Shown here: piece by piece, positions 59,976 through 64,000 of the stretch | How the letters are laid out: each line of letters begins with the position of its first letter | How positions within the stretch are numbered: position 1 is the first letter of the stretch | Source: JAHJUB01 sp041653615 [NCBI: Candidatus Ratteibacteria bacterium] | GTDB taxonomy: Bacteria; Ratteibacteria; UBA8468; MWAK01 | DNA: 64,000 nucleotides | Reading direction: 5' to 3' | Assembly (NCBI GenBank): GCA_041653615.1 | Contig: JBAZEZ010000003.1 | Coordinates: forward strand, 66,102-130,101 | Notes under the pieces: generated by a model | Databases searched by the model: none | Seen by the model: the letters and a program-made list of their open reading frames with translations, nothing else | Told to the model about the DNA's origin: nothing | Program-made: the position numbers and the translations under genes

Positions 59976-61076
59976 ATGCGCACCAGAATGTCAGTAAAAA
60001 TGCTCTTGTCTCTTCTCGAATCCGCCATTGCCGCCTTCTGGCTCATGGTTTTACTGTTTATCAATTACAGCCGACTCCGGGTTCTCGTTGATGATTTTAT
60101 CCCCTCAATAGCTGTATTCGTCATATCTTTCTTATTCACCTGGAGAAGGCGTTCCCCGCAGCGCGCACCGGATTCTCATCGCCGGTTTGCTTTAATGCAA
60201 GGGGCAATCACGGGCTTGGCAGCAGCAAGCATACTGTTGTTATTCTGGTATCTTGCGGGCGGCGCCCGTGCTCTTTATTTTTCCCGGCCGTGCGAATTAA
60301 TTTTCCCTTTCGCCCTTATTTTCGTTTCTTATCTGGCGCTCCCGCCGCTTTTTTCTTGCGCCGAACGTTATTGGCTAAAGCCGTCAAAGGAAAAAAAGGA
60401 ACGACTTCTGTTCATTGCAGCGTCGGGTTCATTGTTGATTTTAATTGGAATCTGGTCTTTTAGGGGTTACGAACTGATAAGGGAAAAATTTGAGACGCGA
60501 TTTAGCCCGACCGAAAATAGAAGCGGCACGCCGCTTCAAATTCCGGTCCGGAAAGAAGAATACGCGGTCTATTCAGCGCTGCTTAACTCTTTTATTCCCA
60601 GCCCGAATGCCGGCGGCGATTTCTGGCTTAATAAAATTGAATTGCTTGTTATCGACGATTACACTTCTCCTTTCAGTCAGGAAAATGATGCCCCGTTAAA
60701 ATTAGTTGACATGTATTCACCTGTAAAACTGCGGGTTGATGCCGATGTCCTCGATGAATTTAAGCGGGTCAATAAAGAATCTTACCCCCTGGATGACTCC
60801 TTCAACTTGAAGATAAAATACCTTCTCCTCAGCCAAAGAGGCGCGTCGGAATTTTTCGCGGGCAAAGGCGGATGGGAAGCATTTGACAAGGAATTCCCCG
60901 CGGCGCTGGGTATTTTTAACTTCTCCCGCGTAGGTTTTAACCGAAATATGGACAAGGCGCTGCTCTGCAGTTGGAACCAAAGCAACTGGTGTGCTGGTTT
61001 CGGATTCTATGATTTGTATGTAAAAAAACTGGGCCGCTGGTATTTGAAGCAACGAATCCTTTACGGAGTATCCTGA
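59976..61076 (+). CDS. Multi-pass membrane protein, unknown function
   Basis: 366 residues with about five N-terminal hydrophobic helices (MVLLFINYSR region at 8-35, then 42-58, 70-92, 105-128, 148-165), followed by a soluble domain of about 190 residues without a recognised family. The layout parallels the next gene (five helices then a soluble domain), and the RRRSPQR / KRLSPTRR loops after helix two are alike, so they may be paralogous in the membrane part. Start is uncertain; no Shine-Dalgarno is seen. Confidence 0.62.
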   Translation: MRTRMSVKMLLSLLESAIAAFWLMVLLFINYSRLRVLVDDFIPSIAVFVISFLFTWRRRSPQRAPDSHRRFALMQGAITGLAAASILLLFWYLAGGARALYFSRPCELIFPFALIFVSYLALPPLFSCAERYWLKPSKEKKERLLFIAASGSLLILIGIWSFRGYELIREKFETRFSPTENRSGTPLQIPVRKEEYAVYSALLNSFIPSPNAGGDFWLNKIELLVIDDYTSPFSQENDAPLKLVDMYSPVKLRVDADVLDEFKRVNKESYPLDDSFNLKIKYLLLSQRGASEFFAGKGGWEAFDKEFPAALGIFNFSRVGFNRNMDKALLCSWNQSNWCAGFGFYDLYVKKLGRWYLKQRILYGVS

Positions 61077-61077
61077 C

Positions 61078-63174
61078 ATGAAAACGAGTAGAATTTCATC
61101 CAGATTGTGTCTTGCCCTGATGGAATCGTTCATTTGCGGGGCGTTAACAAACTCTGCCCCACTACCTGAAAACGCCTGCCCGGGAACATTGGCTTTTGAT
61201 TTCATAAATACTGCCAGTGTTTTCGCGCTTGTTTTTATCTTTTCTTATAAACGGCTCTCTCCGACCAGAAGACCTAAAAACCGTTATCTCTTCGCCGTTA
61301 CGGGCGGCTTTCTTGCAGGATTAATAAGCACGACGGTCTTTATCATTTCTTCTATGATAATTGAAAGTTCATCAATGAATGACGTGTTTCGAGTCGGCAT
61401 GAGTGTGACGAGCTTTTCAACAAGAGGATTGCATCTTCTACTATACGCAACCGGGTTTTTTATTCTTGAAGCCTTATTTTTCAATACGCTTTTCCATCTG
61501 TACACAAAAAAACGCGTTTTGTCTCAAAAAGCGAACCGCCTTATTTTTAATTTAACGCTCTTCTTATTAATTCTTTTCGTGATTCCAGTCGGCGTCGAAC
61601 TTAAAGCGGACGTTCAGTACCATAAAGAATCGAAAATTGTGGAAAATGGAAATGAGACAGAAAAAATAACCTTGATGCAAAACTCCCGATTTTCAGAAAT
61701 TAAAAAAGAGCTGATAAGAAAATTAGTGCCGGAACCCCGTTTGGTGGAGAACCCGAGTGAGGGCCTTGTAAAGGAAACTATTCACGTAAACCCTGCGGTG
61801 ACAGGCGTCTTACTTCTATTGCTACTAGACAAGAATATAGATGTGCAAGAACAAGCCATCATAGCCTTAGGAAATATCGGAGATAAGAAAACAACCCCCG
61901 GACTTATCTCTTTTCTCGATGATAAATCTGACCGATTGAAAGAGTGGGCCATCGAATCACTCGGACGGATAAAAGATGAAAGAGCAGTAGAACCTTTGGC
62001 GCGCATCTTACGAGACGATAAAGATAACGACATCAAATCGTCTGTGCTCAAAGCGCTTGGTTCCATAAAAGGAGAACACGCCCGTGCAATTTTACTGGGT
62101 TATTTGGAAGTAAAAGACGAAGGACTCAAAAAGAGCGCAGTATCTTCATTGTTGAAAATTAAAGAACCCCGGGCAATAGAACCGGCGTTTGCATTTCTGT
62201 ACGACCACAACGTTGCAATACCTTTGGAACAAATGGGGAAATATGCCGTAATTCCGCTAATGAAAATTCTCCAAAAAAATGGAAACAAAAACCGTAAAGA
62301 TTTCGCTCGTTTACTTGGAGACATTAAAGACCGGCGGGCAGTAAATGTCCTGATATCAGCGTTGCACGACCCGGAGGTTGGGGTGCGTGAAGCTGCCGCC
62401 GGTTCGCTCGGACAGATTAAAGACGCACGTTCCGTAGAACCGTTGGTTGCCGCTTTAAACGATTCCGATATCCACGTTCGGCTTTCCGCCTTTTATGCTC
62501 TGGCCGTCTTCAAAAATCCGCGGGTAAAACAAATCATCTCTTCAGCCCTGAAATCATTTAAAGATAAGCGCTACACGGCAAGTGAAACATCGCGTTTAGT
62601 TCTGGCTTTGTACCGGAACAGTAATATTGACGCATCTTATGCGGAACCCCTCGTTTCTCTTCTAAGCCAGGGCTGGCCTTGGCTTACATATCGTCCTATG
62701 GTAGAAATAATGGAAAAAATAGGCCGGCCGGCCGTAAAATCGCTTTGCGCAGCCCTGCAGGAAGAAGATTATAGAAACAGATTCAGCGCCGCGGTCCTGC
62801 TTGGAAAAATAGGGGATTACAGCGCCGTAGAACCTCTTGTCCCGGTAACGCATGACCCTGACCGAAGGGTGAGAGAATGCGCTGTCTGGGCGCTGGGAGA
62901 AATAAAAGACAAGCGGGCGGTTGAACCCCTTATAGACGCTTTGCACGACTCTTATTCCGTAGTTCGCTGGAATGCCGCGGCCGCCCTCGCCAAAATAAAT
63001 GATGTCCGGGCAGTAGAATTTTTGATTCTCGCTCTGGACGATGTAAATTGGGTTGTGAGAAAATGTTCGGCGGAAGCCCTCCAAAAAATTACCGGGCGGG
63101 ATTTTGGGGAAGACGCCGCAAAGTGGCGAGACTGGCGTCATAGTGTACAGTGTCGGCCGGAATCTCGTGGATGA
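61078..63174 (+). CDS. Membrane protein with long HEAT/PBS-lyase repeat domain
   Basis: 698 residues. The first roughly 190 hold five hydrophobic helices. From about 220 to the end there are some 14 HEAT (PBS-lyase-type) repeats such as VQEQAIIALGNIGDKKTTPG, LKEWAIESLGRIKDERAVEP and VRECAVWALGEIKDKRAVEP. The final repeat closes with FGEDAAKWRDWRHS. Ribosome site GGAG lies at proper spacing, and the start is 1 bp after the previous stop. HEAT solenoids bind proteins; such membrane-anchored forms are frequent in accessory regions of environmental bacteria. Ligand unknown. Confidence 0.82.
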   Translation: MKTSRISSRLCLALMESFICGALTNSAPLPENACPGTLAFDFINTASVFALVFIFSYKRLSPTRRPKNRYLFAVTGGFLAGLISTTVFIISSMIIESSSMNDVFRVGMSVTSFSTRGLHLLLYATGFFILEALFFNTLFHLYTKKRVLSQKANRLIFNLTLFLLILFVIPVGVELKADVQYHKESKIVENGNETEKITLMQNSRFSEIKKELIRKLVPEPRLVENPSEGLVKETIHVNPAVTGVLLLLLLDKNIDVQEQAIIALGNIGDKKTTPGLISFLDDKSDRLKEWAIESLGRIKDERAVEPLARILRDDKDNDIKSSVLKALGSIKGEHARAILLGYLEVKDEGLKKSAVSSLLKIKEPRAIEPAFAFLYDHNVAIPLEQMGKYAVIPLMKILQKNGNKNRKDFARLLGDIKDRRAVNVLISALHDPEVGVREAAAGSLGQIKDARSVEPLVAALNDSDIHVRLSAFYALAVFKNPRVKQIISSALKSFKDKRYTASETSRLVLALYRNSNIDASYAEPLVSLLSQGWPWLTYRPMVEIMEKIGRPAVKSLCAALQEEDYRNRFSAAVLLGKIGDYSAVEPLVPVTHDPDRRVRECAVWALGEIKDKRAVEPLIDALHDSYSVVRWNAAAALAKINDVRAVEFLILALDDVNWVVRKCSAEALQKITGRDFGEDAAKWRDWRHSVQCRPESRG

Positions 63175-63319
63175 CAATGGCCGGCAGGGATTGTGAAACC
63201 AAACCGGCGTTAGACGACATCGACTGGGAGGTAAAGTAAGACAACATTTAATGTATAACCCGGAATTACTACTGTCCGGTTAAAAACTGAATGGTGTGGT
63301 AACAAATGGAGAAACTATC

Positions 63320-63814
63320 ATGAACCGATACTTCGGACTTTTTTTCGTTTCCATATTCCTCGTTGGCATCACAGTTGCAGCCGCGTCATCGGAGTCATCA
63401 CCAGAGTTTTATGTGCAAATAAAAGTGCAAGAAATATTTTCAGCATTGATTACACGCGACAAAGGGGACAGGGTCTATTCGGGACAGATCAAATCCAAAG
63501 ATGGACTTGCCGATTTCAAGAAAACCTACGGAATCGAGAAAGAATTTTTGCCGGTTGATTTTGAAAAACAGATGCTTATTTTCGGAATTACCGACAGCAT
63601 CTCTTCACGAGCATTCCAGTTTTCAAAACAAGAAAAGATACGATCATTCGTTCTTGACTATGCAGACACTGGCATTATGTATGACCTAAAGATACCTGAA
63701 AACGGCAAGAAGTACTCCTATCTCCAAGTATTCATTTTGGATCGAATTGATGGCATTTCTCATATCCGAGTGAAGAACCTTGTAGTAAATGGTTTGTCGA
63801 TAATGTACGAATAG
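63320..63814 (+). CDS. Small secreted protein, unknown function
   Basis: 164 residues from ATG 63320 (GGAGAAACTATC upstream; the earlier start at 63296 lacks this). A signal peptide (YFGLFFVSIFLVGITVAAAS) is followed by a compact alpha/beta domain without cysteine pairs. No family is recognised. Confidence 0.62.
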   Translation: MNRYFGLFFVSIFLVGITVAAASSESSPEFYVQIKVQEIFSALITRDKGDRVYSGQIKSKDGLADFKKTYGIEKEFLPVDFEKQMLIFGITDSISSRAFQFSKQEKIRSFVLDYADTGIMYDLKIPENGKKYSYLQVFILDRIDGISHIRVKNLVVNGLSIMYE

Positions 63815-63839
63815 AGCGACACTGACGCGCCCCCCTCAC

Positions 63840-64000
63840 TGAACTGCATCACTTGAAGGTAGATAGAGCCCACCTGACCTTCCCCCCGAAAACTGTACCA
63901 CTTGATATTAGAATCCTGCCGTGATAAAACATAACAACCAAGGAGGTACAGAATGCGTCAGGGGCGGTATACGGAAGAGCAGATAATTAATGTCTTAAAA
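63840..64000 (+). mobile_element. IS3-like insertion sequence, left end (cut by window)
   Basis: TGAACTGCATCACTTGA (63840-63856) and the similar AAAACTGTACCACTTGA (63889-63905) precede the transposase start and may be the terminal and subterminal ends. The element runs out of the window to the right. Confidence 0.55.
63953..64000 (+). CDS. IS3-family transposase OrfA (5' end only)
   Basis: AAGGAGG lies just before ATG 63953. The 16 visible codons read MRQGRYTEEQIINVLK, the standard N-terminus of IS3-family OrfA, a helix-turn-helix DNA-binding protein (relatives start MKRSRFTEEQIIAVLKE). The rest lies beyond the window. Confidence 0.82.
   Translation, partial: MRQGRYTEEQIINVLK

Noticed and set aside
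60717-61205. 162-codon minus-strand frame across two genes
   Set aside because: Antisense shadow overlapping two well supported plus-strand membrane-protein genes.
63174-63236. 20-codon frame MAGRDCETKPALDD...
   Set aside because: Too short, without ribosome site or recognisable product.

Overview
This 64 kb window comes from the chromosome of a diderm (Gram-negative type) bacterium of moderate GC. The evidence is an OmpP1/FadL-type outer-membrane porin, two secretins, mreBCD/PBP2/RodA, and an initiator tRNA. I cannot name the lineage. The style of the genes (TIGR03960-like radical SAM protein, GxxExxY protein, many short palindromic repeats, large secreted HEAT/TPR proteins) resembles genomes of uncultured candidate phyla, but that is an impression, not a proof.

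Layout. 1-4.7 kb (minus): a type IV pilus motor operon, response regulator - HD-GYP - PilB - PilT - PilC (cut by the window edge). 4.8-6.2 kb: an OmpP1/FadL porin followed by a 42-residue remnant of a second porin N-terminus. 6.5-15.3 kb (plus): a tightly overlapping operon of a B12-type radical SAM enzyme, a beta-ketoacyl synthase with a C-H-N active site, a polytopic histidine kinase, a second kinase and an NtrC-type activator, interrupted by a GxxExxY gene with terminal inverted repeats. A convergent short sigma-54-like gene follows. 16.8-25.8 kb (minus): ilvD, a B12-type radical SAM protein, rodA, mrdA, mreD, mreC, mreB, with four copies of a palindromic repeat between the genes. 26-28.6 kb (plus): pheT, a zapA-like gene and initiator tRNA. 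28.7-41.3 kb (plus): a type IV pilus/type II secretion locus (PilM-PilN fusion, PilO-like, a membrane protein with two PilP/GspC-like repeats, PilQ-like secretin, HEAT protein, GspC, GspD, GspE, GspF). 41.4-45.7 kb: rsfS, a small HTH gene behind four perfect 9-bp direct repeats, a PAS histidine kinase and a REC-HD-GYP regulator.

45.7-64 kb is accessory. It opens with a tRNA-Leu 3'-half remnant and a direct repeat that recurs about 9.7 kb downstream. It holds an ECF sigma/anti-sigma operon with secreted CsgG-like, GATase-like, HEAT and TPR proteins, a DUF4143-type ATPase, secreted or membrane proteins (two with single-base frameshifts), and the start of an IS3-like element at the right edge.

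The most unusual signal is a pair of roughly 178-nt elements (16585-16762 and 25875-26053). They share a conserved core hairpin and a long closing helix whose sequence is entirely different in the two copies but still pairs. That is covariation expected of a structured RNA, and I do not recognise the family.
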